A DNA stretch of 64,000 nt from contig CALWLI010000018.1 of NCBI GenBank assembly GCA_944381485.1, positions 1-64,000 on the forward strand. The letters are read 5' to 3'. This DNA comes from an uncultured Lachnospiraceae bacterium (GTDB taxonomy: Bacteria > Bacillota > Clostridia > Lachnospirales > Lachnospiraceae). This document shows, piece by piece, positions 53,972-62,757 of the stretch (the first letter of the stretch is position 1; each line of letters begins with the position of its first letter). The position numbers and the translations under genes were made by a program. The notes beneath the pieces were generated by a model. That model searched no databases. It was not told the origin of the DNA and worked only from the letters and a program-made list of their open reading frames with translations.

Positions 53972-55369
53972 ATGACGAAAAACAAAAACAAAAAAATCAT
54001 TCACATAAAAAGAAAATTTAAACTCAATGTAGGCATGATAATTTTTTTCATTATCTTTGTCTACATTGTTTTTAGTGTGACTTCCTATCTGCGCAGAGAC
54101 AAGGTAAAATTTTTCGAGGTGGAAGAGGGAAGCATAGTAAAGGAGCATACCTATACAGGTGTGATACTTAGGACAGAGCAGGTAGTAAACGCTGAGAAGA
54201 GCGGATACCTGAATTATTTCATTCCTGACAATAAAAAGGCGGCAAAGGGTGCCGCAGTCTATTCCATTGATGAGACCGGTAACCTGGAAAATTATCTCCG
54301 AGAGCATCCTGAGCTTTTGTCGGGTCTTACCGATTCCAATATTTCGGAGCTCAGGGCAAAGCTCTACAGCAGTGCCGTGAGCCTCAATGATATTGAGTTC
54401 AATCGAATTTATGACATAAACATGTCACTCAATGCCATGGTAATGGAATTTGCAGGCTTCAACAGCCTGAGCGCCCTCTCCGGCAGCCTTGCGGATCAGG
54501 GCATAAGCTTCAACGAATACTATGCCCCCGCTTCAGGACTCGTATCTTATTCTATAGATGGGCTTGAGGGACTTACAACCGCAGATATAAACAGTGATAC
54601 CTTTGACCAGACTAAGCACGGCAGTAAGATCACAGGCTCCGGCTCTATGGTGGAGGAGGGCACAGCTGTGTATAAGCTCATCACCTCCGATATATGGTCA
54701 ATAGTCTTTCCCATGAGTCAGGAGGACATAGCACTGTTTTCAGACAGAAGCAGCCTGGCGGTGAATTTTGCCGATAAAAATATAAGCACGGAAGCCTCAT
54801 TCTCTGTGCTCAGGGGAGAGGACGGAGAGAATTACGGAAGGCTTGACTTCAGCAGATATATGATTCAGTTTGCCTCCGAGAGATATGTGGATTTCGAGAT
54901 CGTCACCAACAATGTGAGCGGACTTAAGATCCCGGAGAGAGCTATCACAAGCAAGGACTTCTTCATAGTACCTGTGGAATACCTGGTGGAGAACGATGAC
55001 GGCACAGTGGGATTTAATAAGGAGGTAGTATCCGAAACGGGAACTGCAGTCCAATTTATTGACACAGAGATCTATTCTCAGGATGATGAGTACTGTTATA
55101 TAGATAATTCCGCTGATTCCGAGCTTAAATCAGGAGATTATATTGAAAAACCGGGGTCCTCAGAAAGATATCAGATCGGCCCTACAAAATCCATCCCCGG
55201 TGTGTACAATATAAATAAGGGATATACGGTTTTCAGACGTGTTGAGGAGCTTGAGAGAGATAACGGCTATTGCATAGTAAAAAAGAACACTCCCTACGGT
55301 CCCTCTGTATATGACCATATAGTGCTTGACGCAGCCATGGTCAAGGAGGGAGAGCTCATATATAAATAA
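53972..55369 (+). CDS. HlyD-like membrane fusion protein of the sepF cluster
   Basis: 465 residues. Very basic N-terminus (KNKNKKIIHIKRKFKLN), one membrane helix at residues 20-40, then a long extracytoplasmic part with a beta-barrel/lipoyl-like region (VEEGSIVKEHTYTGVILRTEQVV, GYLNYFIPDNKKAAKGAAVYSI) and a C-terminal GLKIPERAITSKDFFIVPVEYL and EGELIYK, as in HlyD/RND adaptor proteins. No export ATPase or channel is next to it, and the neighbours are sepF, lspA and the rluD-like gene. Proteins of this kind are recurrent beside sepF in clostridia; a role in envelope or division is inferred. Confidence 0.72.
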   Translation: MTKNKNKKIIHIKRKFKLNVGMIIFFIIFVYIVFSVTSYLRRDKVKFFEVEEGSIVKEHTYTGVILRTEQVVNAEKSGYLNYFIPDNKKAAKGAAVYSIDETGNLENYLREHPELLSGLTDSNISELRAKLYSSAVSLNDIEFNRIYDINMSLNAMVMEFAGFNSLSALSGSLADQGISFNEYYAPASGLVSYSIDGLEGLTTADINSDTFDQTKHGSKITGSGSMVEEGTAVYKLITSDIWSIVFPMSQEDIALFSDRSSLAVNFADKNISTEASFSVLRGEDGENYGRLDFSRYMIQFASERYVDFEIVTNNVSGLKIPERAITSKDFFIVPVEYLVENDDGTVGFNKEVVSETGTAVQFIDTEIYSQDDEYCYIDNSADSELKSGDYIEKPGSSERYQIGPTKSIPGVYNINKGYTVFRRVEELERDNGYCIVKKNTPYGPSVYDHIVLDAAMVKEGELIYK

Positions 55370-55451
55370 GAAATACGCACCCGGCAATCAGCTACATATC
55401 TTAAGGTTTTTTGAATTTGTTCGGAAATTAATATTTTTTTAACTAATTCGG

Positions 55452-55480
55452 TTGACAGATATAGCAAAAACATTGATAAT
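55452..55480 (+). promoter_or_regulatory. Promoter of sepF
   Basis: Perfect TTGACA (55452-55457), 17-base spacer, GATAAT (55475-55480, 5 of 6). Strongest sigma-A-type promoter in the window. Confidence 0.75.
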
Positions 55481-55528
55481 GTATGGGAATATAAGATTTT
55501 AAAGTCAGATTGGAGACAATGGAGAGCG

Positions 55529-56056
55529 ATGAGTATATTTAGTAAGCTTATGGAAAATTTCAGCATGAATTCCGATGATGATGAGGGATACCTCGATGAT
55601 GATTACGAGGATGATGATTTTGACGATGCCTCTCAAAAGTCAGGATTCTTTTCCAAGAAATCTTCAACTTATGACAATCAGCAGACTCAGAAAAAGCCCG
55701 GTTTTCTCTCAAGGACAAATGTGATCCCTATGAAGCATACTGACGGAGGTATGCAGGTGACTATGATAAAGCCTGCAGGGATGGATGACTCAAGAGAGAT
55801 CTGCGACAATCTTTTAGATGGCAAGGCTGTAGTCCTCAACATGGAGGGAATGAACACGGAGATCGCCCAGCGCATAATTGATTTCACATCCGGAGCGACC
55901 TATTCCATGGGCGGAAACCTGCAGATGATAAGCAAGTTTATTTTCATTGCCACACCTGAAAGCGTTGAGCTTTCCGGAGATTTTCAGGATATTTTCTCCG
56001 CAGGCACTGCCTCATCAAGAACTACTAATTTTAACGGACTGAATTTTAATGTTTAA
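55529..56056 (+). CDS. sepF: Cell division protein SepF
   Basis: 175 residues. N-terminal membrane-targeting amphipathic stretch (MSIFSKLMENF), an acidic low-complexity linker (EGYLDDDYEDDDFDDASQ) and the SepF core: MIKPAGMDDSREICDNLLDGKAVVLNMEGM, IAQRIIDFTSGATYSMGGNLQMIS. Links FtsZ filaments to the membrane. The gene ends eight bases inside lspA. Its promoter is described separately. Confidence 0.95.
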   Translation: MSIFSKLMENFSMNSDDDEGYLDDDYEDDDFDDASQKSGFFSKKSSTYDNQQTQKKPGFLSRTNVIPMKHTDGGMQVTMIKPAGMDDSREICDNLLDGKAVVLNMEGMNTEIAQRIIDFTSGATYSMGGNLQMISKFIFIATPESVELSGDFQDIFSAGTASSRTTNFNGLNFNV

Positions 56057-56549
56057 TTTAAAAAATTTGAATTTTAAAAGGCTCACTTCCATGGCATCAG
56101 CTGTCCTTCTGCTCCTTGTGGCAGACAGGCTGACAAAAAGAGCGGCTGTAGCTTATCTTGCGGGCAGAGAGCCTTTTTCTGTTGTCGGTGACATACTTCT
56201 TTTCACATATACGGAAAATCGCGGCATAGCCTTCGGAATGTTTCAGGGGAAGGCTTCTTTGTTTGTGGTCTTTGCTGTTATTGTTGCCTTGTTTTGCTTC
56301 ACCACATATATGAGTCTGCCCTCGGGAAAGAGATATCTGCCTTTATCCCTCTGCCTGTTCGGCATCACTGCGGGAGCTTTGGGTAATATGGCAGACAGGT
56401 TATTATACGGCTATGTAGTTGATTTCATTTATTTCAAGCCGATAAATTTTCCGGTATTCAATGTAGCTGATATCTATATAACCTGCAGTGCCTTCCTTCT
56501 GGTTTTTCTTTTGATATTCTATTACAAGGATGATGAGCTGAAGATATAG
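56049..56549 (+). CDS. lspA: Lipoprotein signal peptidase (signal peptidase II)
   Basis: 166 residues with four membrane segments. Catalytic aspartates in GNMADRLLYGYVVDFIYF and FNVADIYIT, plus FTYTENRGIAFGMFQGK. Cleaves signal peptides before the lipidated cysteine; substrates in this window include the AfuA-type receptor and the D,D-carboxypeptidase. Overlaps sepF by eight bases and is followed after one base by the rluD-like gene. Confidence 0.95.
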   Translation: MFNLKNLNFKRLTSMASAVLLLLVADRLTKRAAVAYLAGREPFSVVGDILLFTYTENRGIAFGMFQGKASLFVVFAVIVALFCFTTYMSLPSGKRYLPLSLCLFGITAGALGNMADRLLYGYVVDFIYFKPINFPVFNVADIYITCSAFLLVFLLIFYYKDDELKI

Positions 56550-56550
56550 C

Positions 56551-57462
56551 ATGGAATTTACATATACTGATAATAATAAAAAAAGGCTCGACTCATATCT
56601 CGCTGATATTAAAAGCGATATGAGTCGTTCTCATATAAGTAAAATGATAAAGTCAGGAGACATCAGGGTAAACGGCGCCAAGGTCAAGTCAGGATATGAG
56701 CTTTGTCCGGGTGACCTCATAACCATGGAGGAGGAAGAGCCGGTTGAGACCGAGGTTGTGCCTGAGGATATACCTCTGGATGTGGTATATGAGGATGATG
56801 ATGTTATCGTCATAAATAAGCCCAAGAACATGGTCGTCCATCCTGCATGCGGCCACAGCAGCGGTACAGTTGTCAACGCCCTCTTATTTCACTGCAGGGA
56901 TTCACTTTCAGGGATAAACGGTGAGCTGAGACCCGGTATCGTTCACAGGATAGACAAAGACACTACCGGCCTGATAGTGGCCTGCAAAAATGACAAAGCC
57001 CATACCTGTCTTGCACAGCAGCTTGCCCGCCACAGCATTACAAGGAGATATATCGCCCTTGTCCATGGCAATATAAAGGAAGACTCCGGAACTGTGGACA
57101 TAGCCATAGGCCGCAGCGACAAAGACAGAAAAAAGATGGCTGCAGGTGCAAAAAACGGCAGACACGCTGTGACGCATTTTAAGGTGCTTGAAAGGTATGG
57201 AGCCTATACTCTTATAGAGTGCAGGCTTGAAACGGGAAGAACCCACCAAATTCGCGTCCATATGGCCTATATCAAGCATCCTCTGGTGGGAGATGAGGTC
57301 TATGGCATAAAAAAGGACAGCAGGATGGGAAACGGGCAGTATCTTCATGCAAAGGTCCTCGGGTTTATTCATCCTGTAAGCGGAGAGTATATGGAGTTTG
57401 AAGCTCCCTTGCCAAAATATTTTCTGGAAGAGCTTGACAAGCTCAGAAAGCAGAACCTATAA
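56551..57462 (+). CDS. RluD-family 23S rRNA/tRNA pseudouridine synthase
   Basis: 303 residues. N-terminal S4 domain (SDMSRSHISKMIKSGDIRVNG), catalytic region with VVHPACGHSSGTVVNAL and HRIDKDTTGLIVACK (Asp nucleophile), then LVHGNIKEDSG and LETGRTHQIRVHMAYIKHPLVGDEVYG. Pseudouridylates a structured RNA, by homology large-subunit rRNA positions 1911/1915/1917 if RluD; RluA/RluC assignment cannot be excluded. Cotranscribed with lspA as in many Firmicutes. Confidence 0.92.
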   Translation: MEFTYTDNNKKRLDSYLADIKSDMSRSHISKMIKSGDIRVNGAKVKSGYELCPGDLITMEEEEPVETEVVPEDIPLDVVYEDDDVIVINKPKNMVVHPACGHSSGTVVNALLFHCRDSLSGINGELRPGIVHRIDKDTTGLIVACKNDKAHTCLAQQLARHSITRRYIALVHGNIKEDSGTVDIAIGRSDKDRKKMAAGAKNGRHAVTHFKVLERYGAYTLIECRLETGRTHQIRVHMAYIKHPLVGDEVYGIKKDSRMGNGQYLHAKVLGFIHPVSGEYMEFEAPLPKYFLEELDKLRKQNL

Positions 57463-57507
57463 TAGTGACGATTTAATTTTCTGAAATTCTTTATTTCTTT
57501 ATTTCGT

Positions 57508-57528
57508 CCTGTTACAGGTTCTTTTTTT
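57508..57528 (+). terminator. Weak intrinsic terminator after the rluD-like gene
   Basis: CCTG/CAGG stem with TTA loop, then TTCTTTTTTT. A longer stem AGAACCT/AGGTTCT may form with the end of the coding sequence. Confidence 0.55.
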
Positions 57529-57563
57529 CCTTCCTTAAAAATAAAATATTTTAAGGAGTTATT

Positions 57564-60500
57564 ATGACCGGATTAAAAAGATCGTACCCGATGTGGGCCC
57601 GGCTTTTGCTTTTGAGCATGCTTTTCGATCCTGCGGCACCTGTCTACGGGGCTTCTCCGAATGATCTGCCCCTTTCGGGACTGCCTACAGTGACAGCGGC
57701 TACGCCATCTTATGCAGAAGCTTCCCCAAGCCCCGGAAAAACCGTGATTAAAGCCGTGCAAAAAGCTTCTGCCGCTGCAAGAAGCTCAGAGGAGGAGATA
57801 GAGCTCTCACCTACAGTTACCGATCCGAATTATAAGTTTATCCTGAGAGATTCTCCCGACGGCTCCGAAATATGGATAGATGTGACCGACTGGTATACCT
57901 CCGCAGACATAAGCTACAATTCCACTTCCTACAGGCACAAGGAATGCTCCTCCGCCTTTATGCTTCTCTTTAATGATCAAAAGATAAAATCCATAGGAAA
58001 GACAATTTTCAAAGGAAAATACAGTTATTACAGCAGTACCGGAAACTCTGAGGTTACCGGTCAATTTAAACGTACTGTAAATTTTAATATGGGAAGCTCC
58101 TCAACCTCAGGGAAAAAGAATACGGCGGAGCTTTACAGCAGGGACGGAGGGAATTTTACATTGTACCATATGTACATGGTAGGATCGGGAATGTATAATG
58201 TGGCCTTTGTGGACTGCCCGGGAGACTACTGGGACGGAAACCATCAGAAAACCGTAGAACACCCGAGGACAAGTGACAGCTGTACCTTCTATGCGGGCCC
58301 TGCGGATACCTCCGAGGCGGAAAAATATACACTGAAGTGGACTGTGGATCCTATAGCTGACGATGATCTTACAAACGAAAGGCCTATGACCAGGAATTGT
58401 TTCAGAATAAAGATCGCCAAAAAGCAGCTTACAGACTCCGGCCTTCGGCTGACAGGAATAAAACCCATATCCTTTTTCGGAGACGACGGGGAAGTAATAG
58501 AGATAGAGAATAACTCTGTTGTAAAGGAGGTAATCTACACTGTAAAAGCTGTCTCCGCTTCCTCAGCGGCACCGGTGCTTTACACGAGCTCAAAGAAAGC
58601 CAAGGAGGGCACTGAAATAACTGAGACACCAAGGGCTGTGACAGGCTATAATACACCTTCAGCCCTCAAATTCAAGGCTTCGGAGGGCTATACCGCCCTG
58701 TTTAAATATACACCTGTAGAGTACCGGATCAATTATTCGGGAATTGAAGAGATATCATCGGGAAATCCTAATCCTCAGAGCTATACTGTTGAGGATGAGA
58801 TCAAGCTCCTTCCCGTAACAAGAGATGACGGTTTCAATTTTACAGGCTGGTACGACGAAAAGAATGTGAGAGTGATAAAGCTTTCCAAAGGAAGCACGGG
58901 TGAAAAAAATCTTACAGCCCATTGGAGCGCCGATATAAAAGACAATGATGACGGAAGCTATACCTTCAACAGCGGGAGATATAAGGGCAGAAGATTCACC
59001 TACGGAGCGGACGGCATAGCAGGAAGTGACGATGATCATGAGGTGGCTATAGGAGCGGACGGCGCATGGGGAACGGAAGACGACTGCTATATACTCAATA
59101 CAGACGGAAGACACGCTGTTTTTAAGGGAAGGGACAACAGATTCGTCACTCCGGAATCCGATGCTGACGACTACTATGACAACTCTCGTTATTCCCCTTT
59201 TACCTACGTAAAGCCTGGAAAAAACAAATACTTTCAGATGGACGAAAAGGCTCCTGAGAAAGCCGAAAAAGATGACGAGCTCTGGTGGTCGGGGCCTGAC
59301 GGTGTCATAGGAAGCGACGACGACATGATAATAAAAGACCACAAGATAAACACAGAGGGAAATCTCTATGTATCTGCGGGCTCCCATATCGATTATGACG
59401 ACAAAAGCAGCTTAAAGCCGGGAAGGGATCTGATCTTCGGAACGGAGGACGATCTTTTGATAAAGAAGGACGTAAACGGGGATCCCTATATCGAAAATGA
59501 TACAGGCACTATCTCTCGTCCGGGAAGTGACGGGGAGTTCGGAACTGAAGACGATGAAATATTCTATCCGGGAAAGGACAGGATCCCGGGGACGGAGGAT
59601 GACAGCAAGGTCTACCCCGGAGATGACGGAAAATATGGAACAGATGACGACTACTATATCGATGAGGGAGGAAACAAGGTATATCCCGGAGATGACAATG
59701 TATTCGGCTCCGAGGACGACCTTATGCAAAAGGGAGACGAGCTTATAAGTCCCGGGCCTGACAAAGAGTTCGGCACCGAGGATGATATAAAGATTGAAAA
59801 GCCTGAAGACAAGGAAGAGCTTCCGTCTGATGATGAGGAAAATTCTCTGGGAAATGAGAGTGGAGAAAATAATACTGAAAATCCGGGGGATGGGACAGGC
59901 AATTCCGGCGAGGGCTCTCAGGGTTCAGGTCCTTCAGATTCGGATCCCGAGGACCCGGAGGATGCAGGTTCTGATTCAAAAGGAGACGCTTCTTCAGGCT
60001 CCTCCGGTTCTTCAGGTTCCCACAGCGGAGGACATTCCGGCGCCGGCTCGTCAGGCAGCAGGCCACATACAGGAAACAATACTTATGTGGACTCCGGCCC
60101 CGGAGCTCAGTCCCCCGAGTCAGCCTCCGACACAGGGATAGTAAATGACTCGCTAAGCGACAGCTCCGAGACAGTATCGGATGGTGAATCCGGAAAGAAT
60201 GTAAATACCGAAGCATCGGCTGCGGAAAGTGGAGAGAATATCCTCTCAGTTTCAGGGAGTGACATAGAAGCCGTGGATCCTGAGAACACTTCAGATATAT
60301 CAGTGTCAAAAGGTTTAAAAAATCCGGGGAGCAAGACCGGATTTTCCTCTGAGGATGTAATAGAAAAAGTGTTTGACAGGGATATCAGGGAGAAGGAAAA
60401 GAAAAAAGTATCCGAAGAAAATAAGGATGATAGTGAGAAGCTGCCCTCCATACCGAAAACAGGGGACAGCAGAGAGATAGTAGCTGTATTTTCTTTATTC

Positions 60501-60581
60501 CTATTTCTCTCGTCTTTTACTTGTGTTCTCATCTGCTTAAAATTCTTTCACAAAGAAAGAAAAAAATTAAGAAAATATTAG
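57564..60581 (+). CDS. LPXTG-type cell-wall anchored surface protein with acidic tandem repeats
   Basis: 1005 residues. Signal peptide to about residue 30 (LLLLSMLFDPAAPVYGAS). Residues ~60-380: unrecognised beta-rich region. A bacterial Listeria/Bacteroides (Flg_new-like) repeat follows at ~388-455 (YRINYSGIEEISSG, FNFTGWYDEKN, LTAHW). Nine repeats of [GP]xDxxxG[ST][ED]DD lie at ~478-742, then a Gly/Ser/Asp/Glu-rich stalk and the sorting signal LPSIPKTGD (IPKTG, residues 963-967), a membrane helix (EIVAVFSLFLFLSSFTCVLI) and a basic tail. It is exported and anchored by sortase. Role unknown; the repeats resemble calcium-binding loops of thrombospondin type 3. No sortase gene is in the window. 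Confidence 0.85.
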   Translation: MTGLKRSYPMWARLLLLSMLFDPAAPVYGASPNDLPLSGLPTVTAATPSYAEASPSPGKTVIKAVQKASAAARSSEEEIELSPTVTDPNYKFILRDSPDGSEIWIDVTDWYTSADISYNSTSYRHKECSSAFMLLFNDQKIKSIGKTIFKGKYSYYSSTGNSEVTGQFKRTVNFNMGSSSTSGKKNTAELYSRDGGNFTLYHMYMVGSGMYNVAFVDCPGDYWDGNHQKTVEHPRTSDSCTFYAGPADTSEAEKYTLKWTVDPIADDDLTNERPMTRNCFRIKIAKKQLTDSGLRLTGIKPISFFGDDGEVIEIENNSVVKEVIYTVKAVSASSAAPVLYTSSKKAKEGTEITETPRAVTGYNTPSALKFKASEGYTALFKYTPVEYRINYSGIEEISSGNPNPQSYTVEDEIKLLPVTRDDGFNFTGWYDEKNVRVIKLSKGSTGEKNLTAHWSADIKDNDDGSYTFNSGRYKGRRFTYGADGIAGSDDDHEVAIGADGAWGTEDDCYILNTDGRHAVFKGRDNRFVTPESDADDYYDNSRYSPFTYVKPGKNKYFQMDEKAPEKAEKDDELWWSGPDGVIGSDDDMIIKDHKINTEGNLYVSAGSHIDYDDKSSLKPGRDLIFGTEDDLLIKKDVNGDPYIENDTGTISRPGSDGEFGTEDDEIFYPGKDRIPGTEDDSKVYPGDDGKYGTDDDYYIDEGGNKVYPGDDNVFGSEDDLMQKGDELISPGPDKEFGTEDDIKIEKPEDKEELPSDDEENSLGNESGENNTENPGDGTGNSGEGSQGSGPSDSDPEDPEDAGSDSKGDASSGSSGSSGSHSGGHSGAGSSGSRPHTGNNTYVDSGPGAQSPESASDTGIVNDSLSDSSETVSDGESGKNVNTEASAAESGENILSVSGSDIEAVDPENTSDISVSKGLKNPGSKTGFSSEDVIEKVFDRDIREKEKKKVSEENKDDSEKLPSIPKTGDSREIVAVFSLFLFLSSFTCVLICLKFFHKERKKLRKY
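58998..59790 (+). repeat. Nine degenerate tandem repeats encoding PGxDxxxGTEDD units
   Basis: Successive units such as GADGIAGSDDD, GADGAWGTEDD, GPDGVIGSDDD, GRDLIFGTEDD, GSDGEFGTEDD, KDRIPGTEDD, DDGKYGTDDD, DDNVFGSEDD and PDKEFGTEDD. Spacing varies from about 15 residues in the compact C-terminal block to more than 80 between the second and third units, so this is a protein-level repeat that has diverged at DNA level. Confidence 0.85.
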
Positions 60582-60618
60582 CTTAAATGATTATTACATA
60601 TATGTTATATTTATAAAC

Positions 60619-62715
60619 ATGCGAAAAAATATTAACAGAAAACAGATAATCATTATAAGCCTGATTGCTCTGACTCTTACAGTCACTGCAGTCGGCCTTG
60701 ACGTATGCCTTGATAACGGACTTTTTGCCTCTGAAAATGAGGGTATAAAAGAGAATGCCGCCACTTCAAGTATGGCACCCAAGTCCACAGGCTATATCTA
60801 TTCCGAAAAGATAGGATCAAAGCTTACAGAGATAGAGGATGAGCCCTATGTTGAAGGCCCTGATACACTTAATCTGGCCTATTACTATCCTGAGGGAGCT
60901 GACACCTCAGATGTCATGAATTCCTTTGCGGGATTGATGTACACAGATCTTGCTGTTAAGGATGCGGACTATTTTTCCGATATATATGACATGGGAGACA
61001 GGCTTCCCCTTCAGCTTGCAAGAGAGCTGGGCTATGATTCCTCAAAGGTGATGGGAAAATACAATCCGACTGTTTCATCTCAGGACCCGGACAACCCGGC
61101 AACATGGGCGGTTAACAGATTTAAAAATGTAAATGTTGCCTTTTATGACGGGGACGGCAATCGTATAAACGGATATTCCAATGTAAAGGAGATCCTCTCC
61201 ATGGCTTCCGTCTACTCATATTATCACAACATGACTGACGCCGATGCCATGAAGGCGTATGCAGAGCAGCTTTGGCAGCACTCCCACAGCTATAAGGTCA
61301 GCATAGGCAATGTGTATTATTGCAGCGGCTGCCTGAACAAATCCATACAGGATGAGGCCAGGGAGGCCATAGAGCAGGAGAGAAGGCAGCAGGAGCTTGA
61401 GGCCTCTCTTGCCCAAAATACAGCGGCTTCATCAGGGAATGCGGTCGTTATTCCCGAAAGCACTGAGGCCCCTGTAGATTTTACCATAGAAGAGTTGGAT
61501 GGAGGCACTGAGGCCCCCAAGGTGCTCTATGCCCCCGCACCTACGGAAGAGTCCTCAGCTTCTTCTGTGAATGAGGACAGCTCGTCCGGGACTGATCTCA
61601 CTCAACCTGCTGTAGTTGAGACCGAGACCTCGGCACCTTCCTCGGCGCCTATGGAAAGCACAACGGCTGTCGCAGCTACGCAACCCACGCCTACTATTGA
61701 ACTTCAATCGGCGGCCTCGGGAGCTCAAGGATTAAGCTACAGAGGCATACCTCTCACAGGTCTTCTCGATATATCCATAGAAAATATTGAGAATGGAGCT
61801 TCGGAAACGATACCTCAGGAGACAACAGCTGTAGAGTCCTCCGTAAACACCATAATAAGCCCCGGAGTAAATATGGGCGCTACCGACCAAAGCACTCAGA
61901 CCGAGTCCGGAAGCAACCAGGCCCTTCCTTCGTCAAGTGAGGAGACTTCGTCTCAAACAGGAGAAAATCTTTCTTCTGCGGCTGAGATAGTAGGCTCATG
62001 TCCCGGCCATGTGGATCTGTATATTACAGTTACTCTCTACGGTATAGACGACTACAACGGACTGGCAAAGGTGGATACTGTCGGCAATGATCCCGCAAAT
62101 TTCAATGACAAATGGCAGGGTTGGACAGATGAGGCTCTTGAAATGGCCCGCAAGCTCAACTCGGCTGACTGGTTCAAGAGATACGGACTTACTATTTCCG
62201 CCATAAATGTGAGAAATCCCCTGAGCGAGTCGGAGATAAACGCATATATCGAAAGGATGCCTCAGGATATATCCCAACAGAGGAAGGACATAGTAAATTT
62301 CGCACTGCACTCTGTGGGAAAGGTCCCTTACTACTGGGGAGGAAAGCCCTCAGGCTCAGGTTATGAGGTAAACAGCTTCGGCATGCTGATGAGCCCTGAC
62401 ACAAGAGGAAGAGTCCTCAGAGGTCTTGACTGCTCAGGATGGATAAACTGGGTATATTGGTCTGTTTTAGGTAATCCTCTTCCGGGAGAGAGCACAGGAA
62501 CCCTTATAGGCTGTGGAGAGAGAATACAGCGAAGTGAATTGAGGCCCGGAGACATAATGGTAAGGATAGGGGCTGATGCCCATGTGGTGATGTTTATAGA
62601 ATGGGCCGAGAACGGCAATATGGTAGTCGTACATGAGACAGGCGGAGCCATAAATAATGTCACTGTATCGGAAATGTCCGCCGACTGGCCATATTACCGA
62701 AAGCTTATACCTTAG
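60619..62715 (+). CDS. Exported NlpC/P60 peptidoglycan hydrolase with Ser/Thr-rich linker
   Basis: 698 residues. Short cytoplasmic basic tip, signal/anchor helix (IIIISLIALTLTVTAVGLDVC), an unrecognised region at ~50-240 ending in CSGCLNKS, a low-complexity Ser/Thr/Glu linker (~260-450), then a second unrecognised region and an NlpC/P60 domain (~555-698): catalytic Cys in RGLDCSGWINWVYW, His in DAHVVMFIEW and HETGG. Cleaves peptide stems in the wall. No Shine-Dalgarno sequence is seen before the ATG. It follows the LPXTG protein by 37 bases, so both may be expressed together. Confidence 0.85.
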   Translation: MRKNINRKQIIIISLIALTLTVTAVGLDVCLDNGLFASENEGIKENAATSSMAPKSTGYIYSEKIGSKLTEIEDEPYVEGPDTLNLAYYYPEGADTSDVMNSFAGLMYTDLAVKDADYFSDIYDMGDRLPLQLARELGYDSSKVMGKYNPTVSSQDPDNPATWAVNRFKNVNVAFYDGDGNRINGYSNVKEILSMASVYSYYHNMTDADAMKAYAEQLWQHSHSYKVSIGNVYYCSGCLNKSIQDEAREAIEQERRQQELEASLAQNTAASSGNAVVIPESTEAPVDFTIEELDGGTEAPKVLYAPAPTEESSASSVNEDSSSGTDLTQPAVVETETSAPSSAPMESTTAVAATQPTPTIELQSAASGAQGLSYRGIPLTGLLDISIENIENGASETIPQETTAVESSVNTIISPGVNMGATDQSTQTESGSNQALPSSSEETSSQTGENLSSAAEIVGSCPGHVDLYITVTLYGIDDYNGLAKVDTVGNDPANFNDKWQGWTDEALEMARKLNSADWFKRYGLTISAINVRNPLSESEINAYIERMPQDISQQRKDIVNFALHSVGKVPYYWGGKPSGSGYEVNSFGMLMSPDTRGRVLRGLDCSGWINWVYWSVLGNPLPGESTGTLIGCGERIQRSELRPGDIMVRIGADAHVVMFIEWAENGNMVVVHETGGAINNVTVSEMSADWPYYRKLIP

Positions 62716-62757
62716 GACCTGAGATACACTCAAATAAATAAATAAAAAAGAAAGCAT

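Noticed and set aside
58755..59387. 210-codon minus-strand frame opposite the surface protein
   Set aside because: Arises from the repeated acidic codons on the plus strand; its translation is valine/isoleucine-rich without domain features.
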